64,000 nucleotides of DNA from Enterococcus_D sp050529585 (GCF_050529585.1 NZ_CP172882.1:2728001-2792000), one strand, 5' to 3'. Positions 8,251 through 17,490 are shown, numbered from the stretch's first letter. A program made the numbers and translations. The notes: generated from the sequence alone by a model not told the origin.

Positions 8251-8604
8251 CTATTTGTAGGTCACTTTCATACCAACTGCCAATGTTGGTAACACAGATG
8301 GTGTTAAGTAGATGGCACTTGATAATTGATTTTCTGCTGGCACCTCATCAAAGACAAACGTCACGTGCTGAATCGTTTGCAAAATTTGGTTCGCAACAGT
8401 TCCTACATATTGTACACGATAGGCTTGATCACCAAAAAGAATTTGATCATCTTTTTTGACAACCACTTCTGCTGATTCAGGCAATGATTGGATCACCGAA
8501 TATTCCCGCAATGCATCGCTGGCTTCTTCACCAAAGAAAATCAACATTCTTTCCTTGGCATCGATGGCTTGTGCACCTATTTCTTTAATGGTTCCTTGTT
8601 TCAT
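8251..8604 (-). CDS. PTS glucitol/sorbitol-type IIA component, orphan
   Basis: 117 aa, close to the length of SrlB/GutA. Shared features are GAQAIDA followed by MLIFF near the N-terminus, an acidic L-x-EYS-I stretch, and the pattern V-x-YVGTVANQ followed by HVTFVFD. These IIA domains pass phosphate from HPr to IIB. No IIB, IIC or sorbitol-6-phosphate dehydrogenase lies nearby; the only partner is the AI-2E-type permease. I start it at the ATG with AAAGGGGA 8 bases upstream; an earlier ATG seven codons up would place that ribosome site inside the gene. Confidence 0.8.
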   Translation of the reverse strand: MKQGTIKEIGAQAIDAKERMLIFFGEEASDALREYSVIQSLPESAEVVVKKDDQILFGDQAYRVQYVGTVANQILQTIQHVTFVFDEVPAENQLSSAIYLTPSVLPTLAVGMKVTYK

Positions 8605-8637
8605 CAGACAAAATCCCCTTTCCATTCTTCAATGATT

Positions 8638-8643
8638 ATTATA
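8638..8643 (-). promoter_or_regulatory. Extended -10 promoter of the IIA/AI-2E operon
   Basis: On the minus strand TGTTATAAT is a perfect extended -10 (TGn-TATAAT), 34 bases upstream of the chosen start. It is divergent from the lactonase promoter. Confidence 0.55.
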
Positions 8644-8682
8644 ACATAAAGAGATTTTCTAGCCGCCGAATTCCGCATTCTA

Positions 8683-8691
8683 TGGTAGAAT
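8683..8691 (+). promoter_or_regulatory. Extended -10 promoter of the lactonase gene
   Basis: TGGTAGAAT (TGn-TAGAAT), 32 bases before the chosen ATG. Confidence 0.5.
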
Positions 8692-8723
8692 TAAAAAGAA
8701 ATGAAAATATTAGGAGGTTATTT

Positions 8724-9746
8724 ATGTTGCAAACGATTTATTTAGGTACGTATACCCGTCGCGAAAGTAAAGGGATCTACTCGATCGCTTTAGATACTGA
8801 GAAAGAAACGTTAACTGATTTAACGTTGCGTGCACAAGAAACAAGCCCGACATATTTGGCGCGCAGCAAAAAAGAAGCGATTTATTCTGTCACTGAAGTC
8901 GAAGGCAAAGGTGGAGCTGCGGCATACACCCCTGATTTCACACTGCTGAATACTGCGACTGAAGACGGCGCACCTTTATGTTATGTTGCAGTAGACGAAC
9001 CTCGCCAACTGCTTTATGGTGCAAACTACCACAAAGGAGAAGTCAATGTGTATCGAATTTTGGCGGATGGCAGTATTGAAGCCACCGACAGCGTGTTCCA
9101 TGACGAACCAGTTGGTTCCCACGACAATCAAGACAAACCCCATGTCCATTACACAGATTTGACACCCGATCAACGATTAGCTGTATGTGACTTAGGGACA
9201 GACCGTGTTTACACATATGATGTCTCTGCTGATGGGAAATTAACAGAAGTATCTGTTTATGTTGCTGAAGACGGTACCGGCCCTCGTCACTTGGTTTTTC
9301 ATCCAAACAATCACTATGCGTATCTGGTTGGTGAATTAGACAGCACATTAACGGTGTTACGTTACAATGAGACGGACGGCAGCTTTGCACGCATTCAAAA
9401 AGTACCAACGATCCCTGCTGATTTTACTGATTTCAACAGTGGTGCTGCAGTACGTATCTCAAATGACGGGCGCTTTGTCTATAGCTCTAATCGTGGCCAC
9501 AACTCGATTGCTGTCTTTGCAGTATCAGAAGATGGCGCTGCATTGACCTTTGTTCAATCGATTTCAACTGAAGGCGATTTTCCTCGTGACTTTGATTTGG
9601 ACCCAAGCAATGACTATTTGGTCAATGCCAATCAAAACTCTGATAACTTGACGTTATATCGCCGTGATACAGATACTGGTGTCTTGACCTTGTTGGAAAA
9701 AGACATTTATACACCAGAATGTGTCTGCGTATTATTCGAAAAATAA
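8724..9746 (+). CDS. Lactonase family protein, beta-propeller (6-phosphogluconolactonase type)
   Basis: 340 aa seven-bladed propeller of the YbhE/Pgl family. Its start MLQTIYLGTYTRRESKGIY is the family's, and the motif GPRHLVFHP (about 180) with repeated DxxY/YVxN blades is present. YbhE-type enzymes hydrolyse 6-phosphogluconolactone in the pentose phosphate pathway, though some members act on other lactones. The ATG at 8724 has AGGAGG 6 bases upstream; an in-frame ATG further up lacks one. Two small genes follow closely and look co-transcribed. Confidence 0.88.
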   Translation: MLQTIYLGTYTRRESKGIYSIALDTEKETLTDLTLRAQETSPTYLARSKKEAIYSVTEVEGKGGAAAYTPDFTLLNTATEDGAPLCYVAVDEPRQLLYGANYHKGEVNVYRILADGSIEATDSVFHDEPVGSHDNQDKPHVHYTDLTPDQRLAVCDLGTDRVYTYDVSADGKLTEVSVYVAEDGTGPRHLVFHPNNHYAYLVGELDSTLTVLRYNETDGSFARIQKVPTIPADFTDFNSGAAVRISNDGRFVYSSNRGHNSIAVFAVSEDGAALTFVQSISTEGDFPRDFDLDPSNDYLVNANQNSDNLTLYRRDTDTGVLTLLEKDIYTPECVCVLFEK

Positions 9747-9765
9747 TCTTCTGGAGGACTCCCCC

Positions 9766-10116
9766 ATGTTTGATAAAACACCAAAGGAACTTGTACTAAA
9801 AGATTTCTCAAATATTTACAACAAATGCCAATCAACTTATGAATTGGTCACAAGCCGTCGTTACAATGAAGCATTGGTTTTACTGACAACAGCGGAAACC
9901 TATGCAATCGCAGAAAAAGCCTATATTCGTTGTGATACCTTCAAAGAATTGCAGACAGCAGAAGTCCAAGCATTTTTTGACGCATTTGAAATTTATTATT
10001 TTGAATTGAAACAAGTACTGTTTCATGATGACGATAATTTTGTTTCTTTAAAAAAACGTTTAGACCAAACGGCAACTGCCTATGAGACATTGACAGCTTC
10101 ATTTAATTTGCTATGA
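9766..10116 (+). CDS. Conserved hypothetical protein
   Basis: 116 aa, not recognised. It is helical and acidic with no membrane segment or signal peptide; heptad-like leucines run through most of its length. The ATG at 9766 has CTGGAGG 9 bases upstream and lies 19 bases after the lactonase stop, so it is probably expressed with the lactonase. No function can be assigned. Confidence 0.75.
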   Translation: MFDKTPKELVLKDFSNIYNKCQSTYELVTSRRYNEALVLLTTAETYAIAEKAYIRCDTFKELQTAEVQAFFDAFEIYYFELKQVLFHDDDNFVSLKKRLDQTATAYETLTASFNLL

Positions 10117-10149
10117 TGGAAGCAAATCAAATCATGAAAAGGTGAGCCC

Positions 10150-10311
10150 ATGAATCAAGAAGAAGTATTAGATCGACTGCGAGAAGAATTGGCCATGCCG
10201 TTCTTTGAAGCAAAATTGGAAAACAAAGTCTACACGGAAGCAGATTATCAACAAGTAAAAGCTGATTTGATCAAGTATTTTGATGATTATGTCCGCAATG
10301 TAGAAAACTAA
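10150..10311 (+). CDS. Small hypothetical protein (53 aa)
   Basis: 53-codon frame starting MNQEEVLDRLREELAMPFF and ending RNVEN, preceded by AAAGGTGAG 6 bases before the ATG. It is predicted helical and soluble, rich in Glu and Asp. It is third in the lactonase operon and is followed within 10 bases by a strong terminator, which supports a real gene. Family unknown. Confidence 0.7.
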   Translation: MNQEEVLDRLREELAMPFFEAKLENKVYTEADYQQVKADLIKYFDDYVRNVEN

Positions 10312-10319
10312 AGCAAACA

Positions 10320-10367
10320 AAACCACACCTCAGGAAGTCAAAACTTCTTAGGTGTGGTTTTATTTTT
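10320..10367. terminator. Bidirectional terminator
   Basis: AAACCACACCT and AGGTGTGGTTT form an 11-bp stem with T-rich sequence on both outer sides. It lies between the convergent 53-aa gene and the nucleotidase gene. Confidence 0.85.
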
Positions 10368-11913
10368 ATCCGATGACCTTAAAATTCTGATTGGCGGTCG
10401 CTTCAATCACTGGATGTGCCTTTAGGTAATCCGCAATCAATTCTGTCATGTCCACTTGAATCTCACGAATGATTTTATCCGCAGAAAACATCTCATAGTT
10501 GCCGCCGCCAACAGCACGATATTGATTGATCACGATGTCTAGGTGTTGGTTCATTGCTACATCTTTTCCTTCAAAGCGCAGCGAGGTGATACGTTGCCCC
10601 ACCGGTTGACGCAGATCGATCGTATAGTCAATTCCTTCATACATATCATAATTGTAATATTGTGGTTTTGGTTCAATAAAAGCTGGATTGAAGATGATCG
10701 TATCGTCTGCAACCGCTAAATAATTTGCTGTTTGTTCCAGTGCCTCTTTCAATTCTGCGCCAGTCACGCGGACAACGGCCAATGTGTTGGGATAAATATA
10801 ATTGGTGATGACATCCCGCATCGTGATCGTTGAACCAAAGCCCTTCCCTTCATTGTTGAATAAAGCTGTTCCTGAGATATGGGCCCCGCTAGCTGCCATT
10901 TGCACGCGATTGATAAATTCGATATAAGGGTGTTCTTTGATTCTGGCGCCCATAGGATCTACAATCCGCATGTCTCCAACCACTTTTCCTAGCGGTTGAT
11001 CCAACCATGTATCTAGTTCTTCAGTAATGGGGGCCAACAAAGCCAAAGTTTCTTCATCTGGTGCCATGTCTGCTACTGGCACTAAAGCAGCCTCACTTTC
11101 CACCACGCGGATATGCCCTTGATCAGTGGCTACTGTTAATTCGATTTTACCGATAAAACTACCGCGAAAGCCTGGTTGCACCACAGGTATGCCATTGATT
11201 TTGGTAGCGATCTCCCGATGTTGGTGCCCGGTAAACAACGCATCGATTCCCGATACTTCATGCAGCAATTGATACCCTTCGTTCTCCCCAGTCAATAATT
11301 CGGTCGGTTCTCCCGTCGTCAAATCTTTTTCGAACCCGCCATGGTAACTGACCACAACAATATCTGCTACTTCCCTTAATTTAGGGACATACGCTTTCGC
11401 TGTTTCTACGATTGACTGGAAGGTCATCCCCTTGATCGTTGCCGGTTGTTCCCAGTGGGGAATGTATTGGGTGACTAAGCCTAGTACAGCGATTTTGATT
11501 CCTTCTTTTTCAAGGATCGTATACGCTTGTCCAAAATATGGCTCGCCGGCATCATTTAAAATATTTGCCGCCAATACTGGACTGCGGTAACTGGCAATGG
11601 CTTCTTTCAAGTAAGCTAATCCATAATTAAATTCATGATTTCCTAATACATGGACGTCTACACCAAGCTGGTTCACAGGTGCTGTCAAAGCCGCAACTGG
11701 GTGTTGGCTTTTGGCAATATAATAACTCAATGGCGATCCTTGAATGAAGTCACCATTTTCAATCGTGACCACTGGTCCTGTCGCTTCATTTTTCAATTGT
11801 TTCATTTTAGCTGCTACTTTTGCAGTGCCAAAGCCTTGCTCCTGATCATCCGAATAGTTGGTAGGTGCTACGTACCCGTGCATATCGCTCGTTTCTAAGA
11901 ACGTGATTTTCAT
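10366..11913 (-). CDS. Bifunctional metallophosphatase / 5'-nucleotidase family protein (YunD-like)
   Basis: 515 aa. The N-terminal calcineurin-like metallophosphatase domain shows the metal ligands TSDMHG (near 8-13), NGDF, LGNHEFNYG and GHQHRE (near 230). The C-terminal 5'-nucleotidase domain (about 330-510) binds substrate. The family cleaves nucleotides, 2',3'-cyclic nucleotides or related phosphodiesters. No signal peptide is seen, so it acts inside the cell. I start at the second ATG (11913), 9 bases from AAAGGAGAG; the first ATG is only 3 bases from it. It is the last gene after the Ugp-like transporter, though a probable terminator lies between. Confidence 0.88.
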   Translation of the reverse strand: MKITFLETSDMHGYVAPTNYSDDQEQGFGTAKVAAKMKQLKNEATGPVVTIENGDFIQGSPLSYYIAKSQHPVAALTAPVNQLGVDVHVLGNHEFNYGLAYLKEAIASYRSPVLAANILNDAGEPYFGQAYTILEKEGIKIAVLGLVTQYIPHWEQPATIKGMTFQSIVETAKAYVPKLREVADIVVVSYHGGFEKDLTTGEPTELLTGENEGYQLLHEVSGIDALFTGHQHREIATKINGIPVVQPGFRGSFIGKIELTVATDQGHIRVVESEAALVPVADMAPDEETLALLAPITEELDTWLDQPLGKVVGDMRIVDPMGARIKEHPYIEFINRVQMAASGAHISGTALFNNEGKGFGSTITMRDVITNYIYPNTLAVVRVTGAELKEALEQTANYLAVADDTIIFNPAFIEPKPQYYNYDMYEGIDYTIDLRQPVGQRITSLRFEGKDVAMNQHLDIVINQYRAVGGGNYEMFSADKIIREIQVDMTELIADYLKAHPVIEATANQNFKVIG

Positions 11914-11942
11914 ATTCATCTCTCCTTTATTCTGCTATGTAC

Positions 11943-11990
11943 AAAAAAGGATCTGCGCATAGGTATCTTAACACCTTATGACACAAATCC
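11943..11990 (-). terminator. Probable terminator after the substrate-binding protein gene
   Basis: On the minus strand a compound hairpin (GGAT...ATCC around AGGT/ACCT) is followed by TTTTTT. It stands between the solute-binding gene and the nucleotidase, so the nucleotidase may depend on read-through or its own promoter. Confidence 0.5.
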
Positions 11991-12050
11991 TCTTTGTTGT
12001 CGTTTCATCAAGCGTTTCTGTTTATTATACCTTAAAGAACGAGCAACGTC

Positions 12051-13328
12051 TTATTGATTCCAAACATCTTCCAATTGCGGTTTTGCTTCTTCGATCAATT
12101 GATCGACATCTTTGTCGGTATTAGACAAAATATTTTCCATAATTGCTCTGACTTCATTGTAAGCTGAATCAGAGTTTTCAACAACTGGAATCGAGAATAA
12201 TTCTTTGGTTGCGGCTGCCAATTCAGAAGCGACTTTTGTATCAGGGTTGTTTTTGTATGCATCACTTTCCAGTACAGATTCAACAACAGGCATATATCCT
12301 GTATCAACAGCCCATTCCATTTGTGCTTCAGGAGAGGTCAAAAATTTCATATATTCAAACGCTGCGGTCCGCTCTTGGGCAGTGGCACTATTGAACATAT
12401 ACAAATCAGTTCCTTGTTGTAAGTTGATCGCTTCTGGACGTGGCGAAACGCCATATTCAAATTTGCCTTCAGTATCTTTCTTCACATAACCCTCACCAGC
12501 GATTGATCCAATAAACATCGCGACTTGTTCATTGGCAAAAGGACCAGATAAGTATTGATCAGAACCGGCGATACGGAAATAACCATCTTTTACACCTTCT
12601 GCATAATAATTGATGATTTCTTTAGATTCATCGCTATCTAGTTGCAAATCTTTGTCAAAGTCGACACCTTGATTCTTCATACCGATCGCATAATAGTTAT
12701 TCAATGAGTCGAAACCAGCACCGACAACTTTGCCATCTGACTTTTCATAAATCGTTTGGGAAGCAGCTTTTAATTCATCAAAATTTGTTGGTACGTCAAC
12801 CCCATATTCATTCAACATATTGGCATTATAAAAGAGCATTTCTGTCGATTTATTGAAAGGAATACCATATTGAACGCCATCGATCTGCGCTCCTTCTAAT
12901 AAAGAAGGACGAATTTCTTCTTGTTCACCCCAACCAATCGTATCATTGTCGATATAAGCACCTAAATCGACTAGCATCTCATCTTGTGCCGCATTCCATA
13001 ACCAACCTGGATAAGCTTGTGTGATCGTTGGCAGATCTTTTGGTGATGGTAAGGTTGAATTGATTTTGGCTTGCAGATCAGAATATTGAGACTGATTTTG
13101 CAATTCGATTTTGATATTGGGATTATCCGCCATAAATTCATCCGTCAATTTGGTCAATGACTCTTCTTGCGCCCCGTTCATGGCATGCCAAAAGGTGACC
13201 GTTGTTTCTTCCGTGATGTCTGTTGCGATCTCTTCGTCATTTCCTGCTGAAGAACCACTACTGCCACAGGCCCCTAACACCAATGTTGCGGCAGCTGCTG
13301 CTGCAAATACCAATTTCTTTGTTTTCAT
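12051..13328 (-). CDS. ABC transporter substrate-binding lipoprotein, UgpB-like
   Basis: 425 aa with a lipoprotein signal peptide (lipobox LGAC, cysteine at residue 21) followed by a Ser/Gly-rich linker. The mature part is a cluster 1 (MalE/UgpB) binding protein; TVTFWHAMNGAQ and YGIPFNKSTEMLFYN resemble the glycerol-3-phosphate binder UgpB more than the maltose binders. It would deliver solute to the two permeases encoded upstream. It is the fifth gene of the operon, 24 bases after the beta-CASP gene. The true substrate is not known from sequence; a phosphodiester or sugar are both possible. Confidence 0.88.
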   Translation of the reverse strand: MKTKKLVFAAAAAATLVLGACGSSGSSAGNDEEIATDITEETTVTFWHAMNGAQEESLTKLTDEFMADNPNIKIELQNQSQYSDLQAKINSTLPSPKDLPTITQAYPGWLWNAAQDEMLVDLGAYIDNDTIGWGEQEEIRPSLLEGAQIDGVQYGIPFNKSTEMLFYNANMLNEYGVDVPTNFDELKAASQTIYEKSDGKVVGAGFDSLNNYYAIGMKNQGVDFDKDLQLDSDESKEIINYYAEGVKDGYFRIAGSDQYLSGPFANEQVAMFIGSIAGEGYVKKDTEGKFEYGVSPRPEAINLQQGTDLYMFNSATAQERTAAFEYMKFLTSPEAQMEWAVDTGYMPVVESVLESDAYKNNPDTKVASELAAATKELFSIPVVENSDSAYNEVRAIMENILSNTDKDVDQLIEEAKPQLEDVWNQ

Positions 13329-13352
13329 TTTTTTCTCTCCTCTATTCCTTTT

Positions 13353-14642
13353 TTATAGAACGATTTTTTCACCGCGTTGCGGCAATATTCTTTTACCAAA
13401 CGGATTGACCAGTCTTTCTGGTCGCAACGTATGGATGGGAACCAAACATTTGGGTTCGATCCATGCAATGATTTGATCCAAATCTTCTGGGGTTGCATGG
13501 CCCGAATTCGGCAAACGGACAAATTCAATATCTAGTGCCGCCAATTGATCGATAAATGCTTGATACGCTGGATCAAAGTCACCTAAAGGCTGGGCATCAC
13601 TATGGATATATAAACCACCCGTTTGCAAATCGTCAAAATGCGCCACCGCTTGCCAAACATATTGAGTGGTGTCGGCACATAATGCTTGATAGGAAATGGC
13701 TTGTTCTGGTACCAAATTTGGCGGCACCTGGCCATCAATACTATAATAAGGAACTTCTTTGTCAAATATCTCTTTTAGCAAAGCAGCTTGCTGCGCTTCT
13801 AAAACGACGGTTCGAGGTGCAGCCTCAACCAAGGCTAAGAAACGTTCGACATTGGCAGGATAGCCATTAAAAGTAATTTGCCGTTGAGGGTTTTCCTCCA
13901 CCAAACGGACAAAGGCCTCAACAAGCGCTTGTTCACTTTCAACAACAACCGTTGCTGGGTCAGGGGTACGTTCAGGAAAACTGATACTGACCCCTTCCAT
14001 CATCAATAGATCAGTCCCTTTGGCCAATTGACAAAAAGCTTTACTGCGTTCAGGATGATTGCCATGCAGCCGCAGATCTCCGGTATACGCAATAAAATGA
14101 TCCGGCGTGCGAATCAATAATGCAGCTGCTCCGAAGGCATCGTGATCGACAGGCACAATCTCAACTTCGATTTCACCTACTCGAATCACATCATGGGGCG
14201 CCAATCCCACCATCGAGCGGACAAAATGCGGCGCTTCATGAGGAACCGGCAACAAGAAATCCCCTTTGCGATTCAATACTTCCAAAATCGCTTTGGTTTC
14301 TTTCAATGTATATAAAGGAATCGCTGGATCAAGGTAATTGATCATTTTTGAATGATCCAAATGGGCATGAGACAAGAAGACAGCTGTCTCTTGGTAAGTC
14401 TTGCTTTCTTCACCTTCGTAATGATAATCCAACTGGGGATCATAGACATTCTTTAATTGCGGTACCCATCGATGATCGACCAGCGTCTGTAATTCTTCAT
14501 TGGGCAACGGTGTTTCTGGGTGATATTCTGTGCCAAAATCGAAGAATATATGCGCATCTTTATAGGCAACTTCAATGACCGTGCCGCCAATCGTCAAAAT
14601 ACCGCTATGAAATGTGATACTGGTTTTATCCTTTGATGCCAT
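13353..14642 (-). CDS. MBL-fold / beta-CASP-type metallo-hydrolase (RNase J-like), transporter-linked
   Basis: 429 aa. The metallo-beta-lactamase metal motif HAHLDH is at residues 92-97; further ligand regions are PVDHDAFG, YTGDLRLHG, and PNSGHATPEDL followed by PIHT near the C-terminus, the arrangement of RNase J/CPSF-type proteins. It is shorter than RNase J (about 555) and lacks that enzyme's C-terminal domain. It overlaps the end of the upstream permease gene by 17 bases, so it is tied to the transporter operon. A role in cleaving an imported phosphodiester, such as a short oligonucleotide or glycerophosphodiester, is inference. Confidence 0.85.
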   Translation of the reverse strand: MASKDKTSITFHSGILTIGGTVIEVAYKDAHIFFDFGTEYHPETPLPNEELQTLVDHRWVPQLKNVYDPQLDYHYEGEESKTYQETAVFLSHAHLDHSKMINYLDPAIPLYTLKETKAILEVLNRKGDFLLPVPHEAPHFVRSMVGLAPHDVIRVGEIEVEIVPVDHDAFGAAALLIRTPDHFIAYTGDLRLHGNHPERSKAFCQLAKGTDLLMMEGVSISFPERTPDPATVVVESEQALVEAFVRLVEENPQRQITFNGYPANVERFLALVEAAPRTVVLEAQQAALLKEIFDKEVPYYSIDGQVPPNLVPEQAISYQALCADTTQYVWQAVAHFDDLQTGGLYIHSDAQPLGDFDPAYQAFIDQLAALDIEFVRLPNSGHATPEDLDQIIAWIEPKCLVPIHTLRPERLVNPFGKRILPQRGEKIVL

Positions 14643-15444
14643 CTTTTGCCACTCCTTTAATAATCTCTTTTCTAAAAATCAAATAAATGATCAAAATCGG
14701 AATGACCGTCAAGGTTGCTGCAGCCATTTGCAAATGGACATCGCTCCCACTTTCCGTTGTAAAAGCGGCTAATCCGTTATTCAGTAACCGATATTTCTTC
14801 TCATTGGTCACCAAAAGAGGCCATAAGAAAGAATTCCAACTAGAAATGAAGGTCAAAATCCCCACCGTCACCAATGCCGGTTTAGACATCGGAATCAAAA
14901 TACGGCGAATATAGGCCAAGTCACTGGCACCATCGATTTTGGCTGCTTTATAAAATGTGCTAGAAATACTTTTGAGATAACCTACCAGATAATAGATATA
15001 GAAAATACTTGTCAAAAAAGGAATGATCAAAGCACTATACGTATTCAACAAGCCCATTCTGGCAATCGTATTGTAATTGGTAAAAATAATCGATTCATAA
15101 GGCACCATCAGCAATGAAATCATCAACGCAATGACCAAGCCTTTATATTTGAATTCTAGACTAGTCAAAGCAAAGGCAGCGAGCACTGCGGTCACCAGTG
15201 TTGCAATCGTGGTGATGGCCGATACAAAGACTGTATTTAAGAAATAGCGTAAAAATGGGGCCTTGGTAAAGACCTCTGCATAATTTTCCCATTGAAAAGA
15301 AGCTGGCATAATAGTAGGTGGGATACTTGTGGCCTCGCTGTAAGTCATCAATCCAGCTAAAATCATATAGATAAATGGGAAAACAGTAATGATCGCCAAA
15401 AGTATCAAAAAAAGAATTGAGATTATGGTGACGATTTTTTTCAT
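14626..15444 (-). CDS. Carbohydrate-type ABC transporter permease (MalG/UgpE family)
   Basis: 272 aa with six predicted membrane segments, the first at residues 5-27. The cytoplasmic EAA loop (AAKIDGASDLAYIRRILIPMSKPAL) marks an ABC importer permease of the MalG class. It is translated 4 bases after the MalF-type permease gene and overlaps the beta-CASP gene. With that partner it forms the membrane channel. Confidence 0.92.
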   Translation of the reverse strand: MKKIVTIISILFLILLAIITVFPFIYMILAGLMTYSEATSIPPTIMPASFQWENYAEVFTKAPFLRYFLNTVFVSAITTIATLVTAVLAAFALTSLEFKYKGLVIALMISLLMVPYESIIFTNYNTIARMGLLNTYSALIIPFLTSIFYIYYLVGYLKSISSTFYKAAKIDGASDLAYIRRILIPMSKPALVTVGILTFISSWNSFLWPLLVTNEKKYRLLNNGLAAFTTESGSDVHLQMAAATLTVIPILIIYLIFRKEIIKGVAKDGIKG

Positions 15445-15448
15445 CTAC

Positions 15449-16330
15449 TTACTCCCCCACTTTCTTCAAAATCTTATTTTGGATAAATGTCACCAGTAAA
15501 ATGATGATAAACAAAATAACTGTCGCCGCCATTGCGATCCCTGGTCGACCTGCGATATGAAACTTATCATAGATATAGTAGACCGCTGTTGTGGCGCTTT
15601 TGGCGATCCCTGGTTGTCCGCCAAATAACGCATAGACTTGCGTATACACTTTAAAAGCCGCGATAATGTTGACCGTCAATAAAAAAGCAAATGTCGGAAT
15701 CAATTGCGGAAAAGTGATTCGGCGAAATATCTCCCAATTATTGGCGCCAAACATTTTGGCAATTTTGTAGTGCTCTTGGTCGATGTTGCGCATCCCTGCC
15801 AACAAGATAATGATATTGAAGGCCAGACTCGTCCACACGCCAAAAATGATCAGTGTCGGCATGCTCATATTGACATTATCCAACCAATTGATGGGTGCGA
15901 TCCCAACCAAACTCAGCAAGTAATTGATGATTCCGTACGATCCATTGAAAAAATAGCGAAAAACGATCCCGATTGCAATGGTACTCGTGACATAGGGCAT
16001 AAAGAAAATCGTTTCAAAAAAACGCTTGTGTTTGACTTTTTCAAAAATGATCCAAGCAATCGCCAAAGACAAAATCAAGGCGATCGGCACCACAGTGAAG
16101 GCAAAAAGGGCTGTATTGCGCAACGCTTTAAAGAAAACAGGATCGGTCAACACTTTTTGATAATTTTCAATTCCGGCATAGCGCTGATTGATCAGCGTAC
16201 CTTTTTGAAAACTCATGATCAATGAACGAAATAACGGATAGACACTGAACAAAAAAATGATGACCAATGAAGGCAGCAAAAACAGCCACGCTTTGGGTTG
16301 ATTTTCAGGGTTGTAATTTTTTTTGAACAT
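15449..16330 (-). CDS. Carbohydrate-type ABC transporter permease (MalF/UgpA family)
   Basis: 293 aa with six membrane segments (first about 15-37) and an EAA loop (YKIAKMFGANNWEIFRRITFPQL). The ATG shares a base with the stop codon of the ATPase gene (TAATG), a sign of translational coupling. It pairs with the MalG-type permease next door. Confidence 0.92.
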   Translation of the reverse strand: MFKKNYNPENQPKAWLFLLPSLVIIFLFSVYPLFRSLIMSFQKGTLINQRYAGIENYQKVLTDPVFFKALRNTALFAFTVVPIALILSLAIAWIIFEKVKHKRFFETIFFMPYVTSTIAIGIVFRYFFNGSYGIINYLLSLVGIAPINWLDNVNMSMPTLIIFGVWTSLAFNIIILLAGMRNIDQEHYKIAKMFGANNWEIFRRITFPQLIPTFAFLLTVNIIAAFKVYTQVYALFGGQPGIAKSATTAVYYIYDKFHIAGRPGIAMAATVILFIIILLVTFIQNKILKKVGE

Positions 16331-17418
16331 TAGTAGACCCGCTCCCCTTTATCATCAAAAATGAAGGCTTTCTTGTATTGGAAATCAAACGCAACTTCTG
16401 CACCTTCCTCGATGATTTCTTCAATACTCACAATCGACTTCAGATGTTTATCTGCAAGATCAAAGTTTAAGATACGCTCACGTCCAATCAATTCAACACT
16501 CTTGATTTGTGTCTGGAACAAGCTGTTTTGGCTCGCCGTCAGTACATCTTCCGGTCGGATCCCTAACGTATAGTGTCCATCTGGCACAGGTTTCTTGAAA
16601 CGAATATCGGTAAACCGGCTGAGCGCAACCGTAAATGCTGGATGGTACATTTGCCCTGCTTTGATTTCCACAGGCAGCATATTGATGATCGGATTGCCAA
16701 TAAACTTGGCAACAAATTGGTTATTCGGTTCTAAATATAAGTTTTGCGGATCATCATTTTGTTGGATCACGCCTTCATTCATCAAAATGATCTTGTCACT
16801 AATCGACAATGCTTCTTCTTGGTCATGGGTGACGAAAATCGTTGTGATCCCGACTTCTTTGACTAATCGTCGGATTTCTTCCCTGATCTTCAAGCGCAGA
16901 CGTGCATCCAAGTTGCTTAGGGGCTCATCTAGCAACAATACTTCAGGATTTTGGACCAAGGCCCGAGTAATAGCCACCCGTTGCTGCTGGCCACCAGATA
17001 ATGTACCAGGTTTCTTTTGACTCAATTCTTCAATGTTGGTCAAACGCATGTATTTTTCAGCAATTTGCTGCGCTTCATTTTTTTTGATTTTCTTTTCTCC
17101 GACAGTCAGTGGGAACATCACATTTTCCAAGACCGTCATATGGGGATACAATGCATAATTTTGGAAAACAAAACCAATATTACGATCTTTTGGTTCAGTT
17201 TTGACCACTGAACTGCCATTGAAGCGAATATCGCCATCTGTCGGACTCAACAACCCCGCAATCAAATTCAAAATAGTTGATTTCCCACAACCACTTGGTC
17301 CTAGCAAACAAACGAGATCGCCCTTTTCAATGGTAAAATCAACTGCTTTCAAGGCTTCAAATTTATTATCAAAAACCTTCTTCAACCCAACTACTTCTAT
17401 CAAAAACTGCCCCTCCAT
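16330..17418 (-). CDS. ABC transporter ATP-binding protein (MsmK/UgpC type)
   Basis: 362 aa. Walker A GPSGCGKS (40-47), signature LSGGQQQR (140-147), Walker B LLLDEP (161-166) and a C-terminal OB/TOBE regulatory domain (about 240-360), as in sugar and Ugp importers. It is the first gene of the operon. The ATG at 17418 has a weak ribosome site; a TTG five codons in (17403) is 6 bases after GGAGGGG and gives a more typical N-terminus, so initiation there is quite possible. Confidence 0.92.
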   Translation of the reverse strand: MEGQFLIEVVGLKKVFDNKFEALKAVDFTIEKGDLVCLLGPSGCGKSTILNLIAGLLSPTDGDIRFNGSSVVKTEPKDRNIGFVFQNYALYPHMTVLENVMFPLTVGEKKIKKNEAQQIAEKYMRLTNIEELSQKKPGTLSGGQQQRVAITRALVQNPEVLLLDEPLSNLDARLRLKIREEIRRLVKEVGITTIFVTHDQEEALSISDKIILMNEGVIQQNDDPQNLYLEPNNQFVAKFIGNPIINMLPVEIKAGQMYHPAFTVALSRFTDIRFKKPVPDGHYTLGIRPEDVLTASQNSLFQTQIKSVELIGRERILNFDLADKHLKSIVSIEEIIEEGAEVAFDFQYKKAFIFDDKGERVY

Positions 17419-17461
17419 TTTCTCTTTCCATTTTCATTTTGGCTGGCACATTTGGTCATAA

Positions 17462-17490
17462 AAAATACGCGTACCTCATGTGTCTGTCAA
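17462..17490 (-). promoter_or_regulatory. Promoter of the Ugp-like ABC operon
   Basis: On the minus strand TTGACA is followed after 17 bases by TATTTT, 44 bases upstream of the ATPase ATG. Confidence 0.6.
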
